64,000 bases of DNA, taken from Desulfobacter sp. Its GTDB lineage: Bacteria; Desulfobacterota; Desulfobacteria; Desulfobacterales; Desulfobacteraceae. The stretch's first letter is position 1, and every line of letters starts with the position of its first letter. Location of the stretch: assembly GCA_028768525.1 (NCBI GenBank), contig CP054837.1, positions 2,389,001 through 2,453,000 of the forward strand, in the 5' to 3' direction. The notes under the pieces are model-generated. The model was not told the origin of the DNA. It saw only the letters and a program-made list of their open reading frames with translations, and searched no databases. The position numbers were made by a program, and so were the translations under genes. This document shows, piece by piece, positions 25,917 to 35,755 of the stretch.

Positions 25917-28724
25917 ATGAGACCTAAATTTCATCCGACACCGTGGATATTTTTTATTGTCCTGCTGCTGGCGGGCCTGATCACCGACGGTTTCTGCCAG
26001 GAAATCAATCTCGACAAAATGAAAAAGGCCGGAGACCTGATCTGTTATCCCTCACTCAAGGATGCCAAGGTCTGGTACTATCTGCCGGACCGGCCCAGGC
26101 TGGCCACAAAAAACGGGCGGCCCCAGTTTTCCTTCCTCAAGTACAGCCGCCTGGAAAAACAGGGCAAGGCCGGGACCCATGCCGCCCAGGGCGGGGGCAT
26201 TCTCCACTTTCTGGTCACCTACGGGGCGGATAAGAGCCGGGTCAGGAATGCGGAACGCCGCCTCCAGGAAGAATTTCCCGAGGCCCGGCTGGAGGGGCCC
26301 ATCGTATACCGCAAGGGCAGTTTCGCCCTGGTCACCTCGTTCACCACGGAACAGGAAACCCTGGTCAAAACCGTTGCCGTGGGCAAGGCTCCGCTGATGG
26401 AAGGACAGAAGGCCGCCGTCTCCATGGCCCTCTCCCGGGAGGGTGCCGAACTGCTCTGGGAATCCTTTAAAGGCGATACCCCGGACATCTCCCTGGTCTT
26501 TGACATGGAATTCGCCGGCATACGGGAACCCTACGAAGCCACCCTGGAGGCGGACTGGTCCAGGATTGCCAGCCACAAGCAGCTCAAGGCCGGGTTTAAA
26601 TACTCCTGGTTCGGGGCGGACGTGGACATGCTCTTCCAGGAGCTTCGCCAGACCGGCGCCATCAAGATCACCACCAAGGGCGAAAACGCGGCCATGGACA
26701 AAATCCTGGACAGCGCCAATGCCAAACTTCTCCAGGTGATGTTTGACCCGGCCCCGGTGGACGACCTCTCCAGGGCGGCCGCGGAAAAGGATTCCTACTC
26801 CAATCTCAACCAGGCCATGAAGCTGCTCAAGGCCAACCAGACAGCCGCCAAAACCTCTTTGAACCTGAATTCCCCGGGATTCAGGCAGATGATCGCCGCC
26901 GTCATTGACGCCGTCATTCCCGAGGCCCATGCGGCAGTCAATTATGAGGATATGCCCGGGATGACCAAAACTTACGCCGAAAAACTGACCCAGGACCAGT
27001 TGATGCAGCTCAAAATGCTGATTCGCCCGGCCATGGGAATCGATCAGGATATGAACGCCCTGGAAGCCGCCCTTCCCCTGTACAAGCTCTACCTGGACCA
27101 GTATAAGGCCATGACCGGAATCAACCTTCCGGCCCCGGACCTCCGCTACAAAATAGGCCGCATCCACTACTCCATCGGCCAGAGCCAGGAAGCCCTGGAC
27201 TGGTTTCAATGCTGCTGCCATACAAGAGACTGCATTCAATTCCAGCACACCATAGAAAAAGAAATGTCCGGGAACGGAACAAGCAATACCCAGGCCCCCG
27301 CCGGCAAGACCGCACAAAAAACCCGGCAGAAAAAAACAAAAAGTAACAGCACCCAACGTCAAACCGCCGATACAGATACCGCCCCCACCCTGCCGCCCCT
27401 GCCCGGGGAGAACCAGGCCCCTGCCGACACCCAGAATAAAAACGACATCCGGAATACCCCAAAGGCCCCCGATTCGCCCTCCGGGGAAGATACGGCGGCA
27501 GAGGCCTACAACCGGGCCAGGCGACTGGACAACGACGCCGTGAAGTCCGGCTATGACCCGGATAAAACCATGGCGGCCCTGGATGCCTACGAATACTACC
27601 TCGGGATATACTCCCCGACAGGGTCGAGGAAAAAAGAGGTGGAAGGACGGATCAGATCCCTTCAGCGCCGGCTGGTGCCTGACCCCGATACGCCGGATAA
27701 AAACCAGGCCCCCGGCAATGGGATTGAAAACCAGATCAGCAATGAAACCCCGCTGGCACCGCTCCCGGGCACCGATGTGACAGCAACCACACCACCGGCG
27801 TCAAACGCAAAAGAGACAGCGCCCCCAGCCGCGGCCCCCCAAGCCGCGGGGACAAAGGCATCCGATACCGCTGCCAAGAAAAAAGCAGCCAAATCAAGCG
27901 CCGTCAAAAAGGCCGCGGAAAAAGCCCCCGGCTTCTCCCTGGTGGCCTCTTTCAAGCTCAAGAAAATCAAGCGGTCCGGAAGAATGGTTTACAAGATGAA
28001 CCATTTCAGATCGGAGATGCAGAGCTTTACCATGGCCGAAAACATCGGAAACCTCTATTCCCGGTATGGCAGGGATTCGAGGATATTCCGGGCGGTTGCC
28101 ATTGACGATCCCGTTTTCAAACAGCGGGAAATCCTGGTCACCCTGGACGGACAGGATACCGCCACCTTCACCCGGTATATGAATTTCGTCACGGTGAAGA
28201 TGAAAAAAATCCACCAGAACGGCGATATCTCCACCGACGAAGTGGTCATCACCCCGGAAGCCTTCAACCTCAAGGCCAATGCCTTCAGCCTCAACTACGG
28301 GTACAAGGGGGACAGCAACCGGAACCAATGGCTGGCCTACCAGTACCAGGTCACCTGGTCCTTCCACGGCGGGCTTGAAATCCGGTCGCCCTGGCAGACC
28401 GATACCAAGCCCATGCTGGCCCTGGCCCCGCCCTACCAGTACAAAGGGCTGACCATTGAAGGGGAAGGGGATACCCTGGACCGGGCCGGTGTCCGCCACG
28501 CCCTGGTCACGGTGAATTCCTTCATCAACGGCAGGCCGGTGAAAACCCAGGCCACCATCAAAAACCAGGGACCGGCCCCGGCCCTTCACCTGGATTTCCC
28601 CCGGGGCAGGGATGAGCACCCGGTGGAGGTGGGTATCAAATGGTTTCTGCGGGGGGGAAAAATTCTTGAATCATCGCTCCAGCCCCTGGAAGGGGATATA
28701 TTCTACTGGGATGAACTGCCATAA
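25917..28724 (+). CDS. Secreted protein D, large YYLP-module protein with low-complexity linker
   Basis: 935 residues with a signal peptide (IFFIVLLLAGLITDGFCQ). WYYLPDRPRL near 53-62 opens the shared module; GKAPLMEGQKAAV and LLWESFKGDTPDISLVF follow in the same order as in E and F. A central helical part includes a TPR-like stretch and CCCHTRDC near 436-443. Residues about 455-665 are a Pro/Ala/Lys/Gln-rich linker, interrupted by one helical piece. The C-terminal module begins near 709 (NIGNLYSRYG, then DDPVFKQREI) and is shared with E and F. Could be an extracellular or cell-surface structural protein; function unknown. Confidence 0.8.
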   Translation: MRPKFHPTPWIFFIVLLLAGLITDGFCQEINLDKMKKAGDLICYPSLKDAKVWYYLPDRPRLATKNGRPQFSFLKYSRLEKQGKAGTHAAQGGGILHFLVTYGADKSRVRNAERRLQEEFPEARLEGPIVYRKGSFALVTSFTTEQETLVKTVAVGKAPLMEGQKAAVSMALSREGAELLWESFKGDTPDISLVFDMEFAGIREPYEATLEADWSRIASHKQLKAGFKYSWFGADVDMLFQELRQTGAIKITTKGENAAMDKILDSANAKLLQVMFDPAPVDDLSRAAAEKDSYSNLNQAMKLLKANQTAAKTSLNLNSPGFRQMIAAVIDAVIPEAHAAVNYEDMPGMTKTYAEKLTQDQLMQLKMLIRPAMGIDQDMNALEAALPLYKLYLDQYKAMTGINLPAPDLRYKIGRIHYSIGQSQEALDWFQCCCHTRDCIQFQHTIEKEMSGNGTSNTQAPAGKTAQKTRQKKTKSNSTQRQTADTDTAPTLPPLPGENQAPADTQNKNDIRNTPKAPDSPSGEDTAAEAYNRARRLDNDAVKSGYDPDKTMAALDAYEYYLGIYSPTGSRKKEVEGRIRSLQRRLVPDPDTPDKNQAPGNGIENQISNETPLAPLPGTDVTATTPPASNAKETAPPAAAPQAAGTKASDTAAKKKAAKSSAVKKAAEKAPGFSLVASFKLKKIKRSGRMVYKMNHFRSEMQSFTMAENIGNLYSRYGRDSRIFRAVAIDDPVFKQREILVTLDGQDTATFTRYMNFVTVKMKKIHQNGDISTDEVVITPEAFNLKANAFSLNYGYKGDSNRNQWLAYQYQVTWSFHGGLEIRSPWQTDTKPMLALAPPYQYKGLTIEGEGDTLDRAGVRHALVTVNSFINGRPVKTQATIKNQGPAPALHLDFPRGRDEHPVEVGIKWFLRGGKILESSLQPLEGDIFYWDELP

Positions 28725-28740
28725 GGAGGAAAAAACGCCA

Positions 28741-30513
28741 ATGAAGATATTTGAATTTAAAAAGACCTGGCTGGTCCTGGCCCTGATTGCGGCACTGGGC
28801 CTCCTGCCCCCGGCGGCCCGGGCCCTGGTCAACTACGAAGCCGGCCGGCTGCAGGTCAACGGGATTCTCCTGCTCCAGGATACGGCCGACCCGAACACTT
28901 ATTACTACCTGCCACCGGCCCCCCGGGTCTCCCAGCGCAAGGACGGGGGCCTGGAATTTTCCATGATCAAATTCGTGGACCCGGCAGGGGAGACCAGCGG
29001 CGGGCTTTTCCACATGTTGGTGTCCCTGAGCCTGCCGGCCGATGAGCTGGCCGCCCTGGAAAAGGGACTGAAAAAGATAAATTCCAAGGCCCGGCTTGCC
29101 GGCCCCGTTCCCCTGAAGCAGGAGGCCCAGAACACCTTTTCAATTATTTCCGGCACCCTGAGCAATAAGCAATTCACCACCAGCCTCATTGCCAGCGGAC
29201 GGGCCCCGGTCACCCCCGGCTCCAAGGCCGCCGTGGCCGCCACCCTCTCCCCCCACGGGGCCACCCTGCTCTGGGAATCCCTCCAGAAACCCACTTCCGA
29301 TGTATCCGTGGCCCTGCGCACCTATTACGAGGCGGCCCTGCCCTCCTTCACCGCCAAAATCAACGCCGAGGTCTCCACGGTGTACACCCATTTTTCCAAG
29401 CTGGACAACAAGCAGCACCGCTACAACAGAAAACAGGTCCGGGACATTGTGGACGAACTGGTCCGCACCGGGGACATTAAAGTGGAGGTCATGGACCGGA
29501 TGCCCGAAGACCGCGCCAACAAGGCCATGCAGTCCCTGGTGGACATGGTCACGGGCAAGCTGACGGAAATCATCTTTGACCAGAAAACCGGATTCACGGC
29601 CATCCCTGAAAAGGAAAAGGCCGTGGAAGCCGGCCAGGTCAAGGGGCGCCAGAAAAAGGGGTGGCTGGCCAAGCTTTTCACCTCCACGGGCAACCAGAAA
29701 TATTATACGGACAACCAGTACGTGCTCAAAAAACGGGAAGACATCAACCGGGCGGTATTCTCCATCAACCTGAACCGGCGGGCCGTGATAAAGGTTCCCG
29801 TGGATACGGCGGGCAATATTTCCGGGCTGTACAAGGCATTTGGCGACGATCCTGAGATGTTCCGGGTGGTGAACCTGGCCGACCCGGCCTTCCAGAAACG
29901 GGAAATATTTTTCAGGATAGACGGGGATTATGCCACAGCCTTTGAAAAAATCATGAACTACGCCGGGGTTTCCGTCAAAAAGACCTACAAGGGTCAGGCC
30001 GACGCCACCGGCGAACTGGTATTCACCCGGGAGGACATCCGGGACGGCCGGCTGGGCAAGTCCTGGAAATACGCCCGCCTGGGCCAGAGCGGATCCGACT
30101 GGCTCAACTACGGATTCAGGACCATCTGGTCCATCCAGGGGCAGCATAAAATAGCCACCCCCCAAGAACCCGATGCATGGCTCCAAAGCGCCGATCCCAT
30201 CATCACCCTGGCACCGCCCCTGGAACGGCTGGACCTTGAAATAGACGCCGACCGTTTCCTCTTTGAGGATGCCGCCATGAGAAGCGCCACCCTGGAGGTG
30301 AGGTATACCATTTTCGGGGCGAAAAAAAAGGAGCGGTTCGCCGTGATGCGGGCCACGGATGCGGAATCGGTTTCCGCCCAGGTCCTCTTCCATGATCCCA
30401 AGTCCGATATCCAGTACCGGGTCAACTGGTACCCGGCAAAGGGCAAGCCGGCCAAGGGGGAATGGACAGACCTTGACGATACATATTTAGTACTCACACC
30501 ACCGGGCCTATAA
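28741..30513 (+). CDS. Secreted protein E, YYLP-module protein
   Basis: 590 residues. AAGGAGGA upstream fixes the ATG at 28741, giving a signal peptide (TWLVLALIAALGLLPPAARA). YYYLPPAPRV starts near 54; GGLFHMLVSLSLP, GRAPVTPGSKAAV and LLWESLQKPTSDVSV match D and F closely. A central helical part (DIVDELVRTGDIKVEVMDRM) aligns with FQELRQTGAIKI of D. The C-terminal module starts near 359 (NISGLYKAFG, LADPAFQKREI) and ends in W-T-D-L-D-D-T-Y-L. It is the most compact example of the full three-module layout. Function unknown. Confidence 0.82.
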   Translation: MKIFEFKKTWLVLALIAALGLLPPAARALVNYEAGRLQVNGILLLQDTADPNTYYYLPPAPRVSQRKDGGLEFSMIKFVDPAGETSGGLFHMLVSLSLPADELAALEKGLKKINSKARLAGPVPLKQEAQNTFSIISGTLSNKQFTTSLIASGRAPVTPGSKAAVAATLSPHGATLLWESLQKPTSDVSVALRTYYEAALPSFTAKINAEVSTVYTHFSKLDNKQHRYNRKQVRDIVDELVRTGDIKVEVMDRMPEDRANKAMQSLVDMVTGKLTEIIFDQKTGFTAIPEKEKAVEAGQVKGRQKKGWLAKLFTSTGNQKYYTDNQYVLKKREDINRAVFSINLNRRAVIKVPVDTAGNISGLYKAFGDDPEMFRVVNLADPAFQKREIFFRIDGDYATAFEKIMNYAGVSVKKTYKGQADATGELVFTREDIRDGRLGKSWKYARLGQSGSDWLNYGFRTIWSIQGQHKIATPQEPDAWLQSADPIITLAPPLERLDLEIDADRFLFEDAAMRSATLEVRYTIFGAKKKERFAVMRATDAESVSAQVLFHDPKSDIQYRVNWYPAKGKPAKGEWTDLDDTYLVLTPPGL

Positions 30514-30528
30514 TTTAAGGAGGAAAAA

Positions 30529-32493
30529 ATGAAGCTGAATCTCTTGAAAACCGCCATCCTGCTCATGGGTATATTTGCGATGGTGCCGGGGGCCGGGGCG
30601 GCCACCCCCCAGATGACCTATATGAAACAGTTTAAACCGATGCAGATCACCCCGTCCGTGAATATCCCCTCCCGGGAGGTTGTCAAGGAAATCGGGGGCA
30701 TCCGCTACGGCCGCCATGTGGATGTCAAACTTTCCGACGGCACCACGGTGCGCTGCTTCCCCGCGGCCACCAAAGATCCCAATAAACAGTCCAAGAATTA
30801 TTACTACCTGCCCGCCGACCCCAAAATATCCCGGGACAAGGACGGCACCCCCAAATTCTCCATGGTCCGGTTTGTCACGGATAAGACCAAGGCCGACGGG
30901 GGCACCGAAGGGGCCATCATCCACTTTCTGGTGGAGTACGGGCTGGACAAAAAGCAGCAGAAGGAAGTGGCCAAACTGTTGAAGAAGCAGGTCAAAGGGG
31001 CCAAACTCAAGGGGGCGGTTCCCCTGGAGACCGGGGCCGAGGGCAATTCCTTCAACGTGGTCTCGGCCACCCTCACGGACAAGGGATTCACCTCCACCCT
31101 GGTGACCAGCGGCAAGGCCCCTGTAATGGAAGGGCAGAAGGTGGCCGTGGCCGCCCGGCTGGATGCCTACGGGGCCACCCTGCTGGCCAAAAGCCTTGAG
31201 CAGCCCACCACCGACATCTCCGTGGTCTTTGACCTCAAATATGTGGTCAAGCTGCCGGCCTACGACGTCCAGGTGAAGATCAATTACGACAAGTACCACC
31301 TTCTGGAAAATGAATACACCGAAACCCGGGCCAAAAAGACCAAAACCAAACGGTATTGGAATCCCAAATGGTATAATCCCCTGAACATCAGCACCAAAAA
31401 AACCACCACCCTCACCGAAGAGGAACAGACCCGGGCCCTGGACTACCTCCAGGAAACCGGGGTGGTCACTTTCGATTATGTCCAGCATGTGCCCGATGCC
31501 GACAAGGAGATCGTGGAAAGCGGGCTGCACAAAATCGTCCTGGAATCCTTTTTTGATATGCAGAAACGGCTGGGGGAACCCACGGAAGAAGAACTCAGCG
31601 ACGATGGCAGCGAGGACGATAAATCCGCTGCGGAGCAGCGGCGGAAGAACGCCGCCAAAGCCAGGAATTATCAGTATACCGTCTTCCAGAGAAAAGAGAT
31701 CAAGCGGACCTCCACCCAGGTGCTGAACCTGAAAAAGGTCATTGCCCGGTATGAAAGCCATACCATGACCGGGAACGTGGGCACCTGGTACGGCAAATAC
31801 AAGGACAACCCCAAACTGGTCACCGAAGTCAACCTGGACGATCCCTTTTTCCAGCGCCGGGAACTGCGGTTTGTCATCGGGCTGACCGCCTATGATATTT
31901 TCAGCCAGATGGTCAATTATGCCACGGTGCAGGTGCGGGTGCCCCGCAAGGGACAACGCCCCTTCATCGACGAGCTTAGCATCGACAAAAAATACCTGGA
32001 GGAAAACGGCCAGACCGCCATGCTCTCCTACGCCCGCATGGGAGACGACGAACTGACCTACGATTACGCCGTCCAGTGGAGCCTGAGGGGCGGCCACCTC
32101 TATCCCCCCAAGCCAGTGTGGAAAAAAGGGGAAAGCATGAATGTGGACCTCACCGCCCCCATCCGTCCCGTCACCATTGAGGCGGAAGCCGACCTGGACG
32201 AACTGGAGGAGATGGGCGTGGCCCGGGTCAGCGTTGAACTGCGCTACAAACGCTTCGGCAGTCAGTACACCGATAAAAAAGGCTTTGCCCTCTCCCCGGG
32301 AGTGGGGGAACCGGTGGTTTCCAAGGTGATCTACCAGGATACGGACAGCGACCGCCTGGAATACCGGCTGATCTTCCACACCAGAAAGGCGGGCAAGATC
32401 AAAGGGGATGACTGGCATACCGTGGACGGGGACTATATCTACTGTGCCCCGGCCGAAACCATCATCGACAAGCTGCGCAGCCTGCTGGATTAG
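30529..32493 (+). CDS. Secreted protein F, YYLP-module protein
   Basis: 654 residues with a signal peptide (LLKTAILLMGIFAMVPGAGA) and AAGGAGGA before the ATG. YYYLPADPKI lies near 91, after a longer N-terminal segment than in D and E. GKAPVMEGQKVAV is almost identical to the GKAPLMEGQKAAV of D. A basic insert near 265-290 (Lys/Thr/Trp-rich) and an acidic helical insert near 355-370 are specific to this member. The C-terminal module begins near 416 (NVGTWYGKYK, LDDPFFQRREL). The next gene starts six bases downstream. Function unknown. Confidence 0.82.
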   Translation: MKLNLLKTAILLMGIFAMVPGAGAATPQMTYMKQFKPMQITPSVNIPSREVVKEIGGIRYGRHVDVKLSDGTTVRCFPAATKDPNKQSKNYYYLPADPKISRDKDGTPKFSMVRFVTDKTKADGGTEGAIIHFLVEYGLDKKQQKEVAKLLKKQVKGAKLKGAVPLETGAEGNSFNVVSATLTDKGFTSTLVTSGKAPVMEGQKVAVAARLDAYGATLLAKSLEQPTTDISVVFDLKYVVKLPAYDVQVKINYDKYHLLENEYTETRAKKTKTKRYWNPKWYNPLNISTKKTTTLTEEEQTRALDYLQETGVVTFDYVQHVPDADKEIVESGLHKIVLESFFDMQKRLGEPTEEELSDDGSEDDKSAAEQRRKNAAKARNYQYTVFQRKEIKRTSTQVLNLKKVIARYESHTMTGNVGTWYGKYKDNPKLVTEVNLDDPFFQRRELRFVIGLTAYDIFSQMVNYATVQVRVPRKGQRPFIDELSIDKKYLEENGQTAMLSYARMGDDELTYDYAVQWSLRGGHLYPPKPVWKKGESMNVDLTAPIRPVTIEAEADLDELEEMGVARVSVELRYKRFGSQYTDKKGFALSPGVGEPVVSKVIYQDTDSDRLEYRLIFHTRKAGKIKGDDWHTVDGDYIYCAPAETIIDKLRSLLD

Positions 32494-32499
32494 ACAGCC

Positions 32500-33378
32500 A
32501 TGAAACTGAGCACCCGATTGGCCGGCACCCGGCTCAAGCCATACACCACAAGGGTGTCCCTGCGCCAGACCAGTAATTTTGCCGCAGGGATCCCCGATGC
32601 CAATCCCCTCTACTTTGAGGATACCCGGGAGGGAGGGGTGGCGGCGCCGCCCACCTTTCCCGTGGCCGTGACCTGGCCGGTGATCAGCCGGCTGGGGGAT
32701 TATATCCAGGCCCGGGACTTTCCCAGGGAGGTGCTCATCACCCAGGTCCATTATACCGAACACCTGGTGCTCCACCGCCTGGTCCGGCCCGGGGACCGGC
32801 TGACCCTGGCCGGTGAAATCGCAGCCCTCATGCCCCACCGGGCCGGGACCCATGCCATAATCCGCATGGATGCCGCGGATTCATCCGGGGCGCCGGTGTT
32901 CACCGAATACCTGGGCGCCATGCTCAGGGGGGTGGAATGTGAAGGGGACGACGCCCCGCCCCCCCTTCCCAGGGTGCCGGACTTTGATCCCAACCAGCCC
33001 CCGGCCTGGACCTCGCTTCAGACCGTGGAACCCCTGGCCCCCTATATTTACGACGGATGCACGGACATTGAATTTCCCATCCACACCTCACCGGCCTTTG
33101 CCAGGGAGGTGGGACTGCCCGGCATCATCTACCAAGGCACGGCCACCCTGGCCCGGGCCGTCAGGGAGCTGGTGAACAACGAGGCCGGCGGCGACCCCTC
33201 ACCGGTAAGAGAAATCGCCTGCACCTTCACCGGCATGGTAAGGCCGGGGACGGATATCGAAATCTGCTGTCTTGCCGCCGGCAGCGAAAACGGGTATACC
33301 CATATTTTCTTTGAAGTCCTCAACGGGGACAACCAGAAGGCCATAAGAAACGGATATATGAAACTGGAGAGGAAATAG
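32500..33378 (+). CDS. MaoC-like double hot-dog dehydratase/hydratase
   Basis: Two hot-dog halves: an N-terminal one (FAAGIPDANPLYFED, PPTFPVAVTW, TQVHYTEHLVLHR) resembling FAS1-type dehydratase N-domains, and a C-terminal one (IHTSPAFAREVGLPGIIYQG) matching the MaoC hydratase signature, although the usual final HG is QG. Such proteins hydrate enoyl-CoA or dehydrate 3-hydroxyacyl thioesters. The N-terminus is short and the catalytic His-Asp pair is not fully conserved, so activity is uncertain. It lies six bases after gene F and one base before the acyl-CoA synthetase gene, so they are probably co-transcribed. Confidence 0.75.
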   Translation: MKLSTRLAGTRLKPYTTRVSLRQTSNFAAGIPDANPLYFEDTREGGVAAPPTFPVAVTWPVISRLGDYIQARDFPREVLITQVHYTEHLVLHRLVRPGDRLTLAGEIAALMPHRAGTHAIIRMDAADSSGAPVFTEYLGAMLRGVECEGDDAPPPLPRVPDFDPNQPPAWTSLQTVEPLAPYIYDGCTDIEFPIHTSPAFAREVGLPGIIYQGTATLARAVRELVNNEAGGDPSPVREIACTFTGMVRPGTDIEICCLAAGSENGYTHIFFEVLNGDNQKAIRNGYMKLERK

Positions 33379-33379
33379 G

Positions 33380-35104
33380 ATGACGGCAGGCAGCATAAAT
33401 ACACCGGAACGGCTTGAGCGGCTCAACGACTATATTGATTTGTGGGCAGCCCAGCGGCCGGACCACACAGCCATGGTCCAGCATGAGGACGATAAACGGG
33501 TCACCTATAAACAATTCGCCCGGCTCATTGATTTTTTCGCCCTGCGGCTCCTGGACATGGGCATCGAAAAGGGGGACCGGGTAGCCACCCAGCTGGTCCT
33601 GGTGCCCGAACACATGATCCTCATGTATGCCTGCTTTAAAATCGGGGCCATTTTCGCCCCCCTGGATGTCCGGCTCACTGAAAATGAAGTGGTCAGGGAT
33701 GTGAACAAGATCAAGCCCAAGGCTTTTTTCTTTCTGGGTGAGACCCCGGTGCGGGATTTCAGAAAAGCCGGCCAGGCTGTCATGGAAGGCTGCCCCTCTG
33801 TCACCCACCTGGTCCAGTTCACCCCGGACCCCAAGCCCGGGGAACTGCTGGCAGGGGCCATGGCCATCACCGATATGATGGACAAGAAACGGCTAATCTG
33901 GCTGAAGCTAAAGGACATAATTTCAGGGAAACTGCAAAAGGCCTATGCCGGCATCCTCAAACGCACCCCGGCCCTGATCATCTATACCACCGGCACCACC
34001 GGGGAGCCCAAACCTGCCGTCCTCTGCCACGAAAACATCATCGTCCAGAACCAGATCCTCTCCCGGGGATTCGGGGAAGAGGTAGAAGGGAAAAAATTCA
34101 TCTGCCTGGTCAACCTGCCCCCCTCCCATGTGGGATGTGTGACCGAAACCTTCATGACCACCCTCTTCCTGGGCGGCACCACGGTGCTGCTGAGGATATT
34201 CGATCCCAGGGCCACCCTGGACGCCATCCAGAAACACCGGGTGACGGCCCTGGGCCAGATTCCCACCATGTTCCGCATGCTCTAGAACCTGCCCGACTAC
34301 GACAATTACGACCTGTCCAGCCTGGAATTCGTGGCCTACGGCGGTTCCTCCGTGGACACGGGTTTCCTGCGACGCATGGCCGCCATGGCCCCCAAATTCG
34401 GCACCGGCCTGGGCATGACGGAAAACGCCGGCTTCGGCACCTTCACCCCCCCGGGCATTCCCATCGAAGAGATGGCCGGCCAGGTGGGACGGGCCTTTGA
34501 CGACCTGGCCCGGGTCACCATCCGGCGGCCCATGAACAGCGACGGCACCGCCGGGGAAGAAATCCCTGAGAATGAAATCGGAGAAATCTGCTACCATCCC
34601 CCCATCGTCTTCCTGGAATACTACAACCAGCCCGAAGCCACGGCCGGCACCATATCCAGGGAAGGCATCCTCTACACCGGAGACATGGGCTACTTCAAAC
34701 CCATGGACGGATACCGGGCCCTCTACCTCTCCGGCCGCCAGAAATTCGTCATCAAGCAAAAGGGCTACAATGTATTCCCCGGTGAGGTGGAAGAGCACAT
34801 CGCGGCCATGCCCGGGGTGGATATGGCCGAGGTGGTGGGCATGAAACACACACTCTTTGACGAAGGCATCTTCGCCTTTGTCCGGACCGAGCCGGGCATT
34901 GAACTGACACCCGGAGATGTCATGGCCCACTGCAAATCCATTGCCGCCTACAAGCGGCCGGCCCATGTGGAAATCTGGCCCCATGAAAAAGAATTCCCCC
35001 TGACCCGGTCCACCAAGGTGGATAAAATCGCCCTCATGGAAACCGCCGAAGCGGTTGTCAAAGAACTTCGGGAACAGGGACAATGGGACGCGGGCCAGGA
35101 CTGA
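33380..35104 (+). pseudogene. Acyl-CoA synthetase (AMP-forming) interrupted by in-frame TAG
   Basis: Codons before and after the TAG at 34283-34285 continue in one frame and together make a full-length AMP-binding enzyme of about 574 residues. Before the stop: YTTGTTGEPKPAVLCHE, the nucleotide-binding loop. After it: YGGSSVDTG, GLGMTENAG, LYLSGRQKFVIKQKGYNVFPGEVEE in pieces, and the C-terminal LTRSTKVDK with the catalytic Lys. The family would activate a carboxylic acid as its CoA thioester. The stop follows FRML and precedes NLPDYDNYDLSSL, a conserved region, so a single base change is the simplest cause. Read-through or recoding cannot be excluded from sequence. A restart at GTG 34331 has no ribosome site. 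Confidence 0.8.
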
Positions 35105-35117
35105 AGGCCCCGGGCTG

Positions 35118-35753
35118 TCAGGCAGCCATACCCGTTAATATACCGGCCGGACCGGCACAAAACTTTCTGGCCAGACCTTCCGCCGTTAGGCCAGGGATAA
35201 ATCTGTCCAGCCGGGTGAGAAAATCCTTATGGGACCGCCCCCTTCGATAGCCCGGTTCCCTGGGGGGGTGGGACAGGCAGCGGTCGATGAGATCCAGGTC
35301 CGCATTCACCAAAACGGCGGCGGAATACAGGGCAGCCCCCTTGGTCCGGTAGAAGCATGAACCTGCGACTTTCCGGCCGTCCAATGCCAGGTCGGATACC
35401 CCGTCCTGGTAAATCCCCTCAATGCCCAGATCCCGGAATCCGCGGATCAGCCACCGGGTACAAGAATCGAACAGTTCACGGATACCGCCGATGCCGGGTG
35501 CAGGAAGGGCCAGGGTAACCATGAGGTTGCCCGGATCCAGAACCACGGAACAGCCCCCGCCTTTCCTGCGGTACACGGGTATCCCCGCCGCCCTCACATC
35601 TTCCATATGAATCTCAAGATTCAGGTCACTGCCCCGCCCGGCCACCACCGCCGTGTGGTCAAAAGGCCGGATGCGGACATCCGGCCCCTTTCCCACCTGG
35701 ACAAACTCCATCAGGTCATCATCAAAATCATAGGGAAGTATCTTCTTTGGCAT
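35118..35753 (-). CDS. Lipoate-protein ligase A-like protein
   Basis: A BPL_LplA_LipB fold of 211 residues. RRKGGGCSVVLDPGNL corresponds to the RRxGGGxVxHDxGNL lipoyl-binding motif with His replaced by Leu, and DGRKVAGSCFYRTKGA contains the catalytic-type Lys. The HG typical of the following segment is replaced by YS. It starts one base after lpdA stops, so it is the last gene of the 2-oxoacid dehydrogenase operon and presumably attaches or transfers lipoyl groups to the E2 lipoyl domain encoded upstream. Ligase versus transferase activity cannot be decided. Confidence 0.78.
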   Translation of the reverse strand: MPKKILPYDFDDDLMEFVQVGKGPDVRIRPFDHTAVVAGRGSDLNLEIHMEDVRAAGIPVYRRKGGGCSVVLDPGNLMVTLALPAPGIGGIRELFDSCTRWLIRGFRDLGIEGIYQDGVSDLALDGRKVAGSCFYRTKGAALYSAAVLVNADLDLIDRCLSHPPREPGYRRGRSHKDFLTRLDRFIPGLTAEGLARKFCAGPAGILTGMAA

Positions 35754-35755
35754 AT

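Noticed and set aside
22015..32493. Secreted operon as a secretion system, pilus or toxin cluster
   Set aside because: No ATPase, secretin, inner-membrane assembly protein or toxin motif is present among the six genes.
34331..35104. Separate start for the second half of the synthetase
   Set aside because: GTG at 34331 lacks a ribosome site, and it would lack the nucleotide-binding loop; treated as one interrupted gene.
35112..35127. GGCTG/CAGCC hairpin between synthetase and lipoate ligase gene
   Set aside because: Short and without a T-tract; partly coding.
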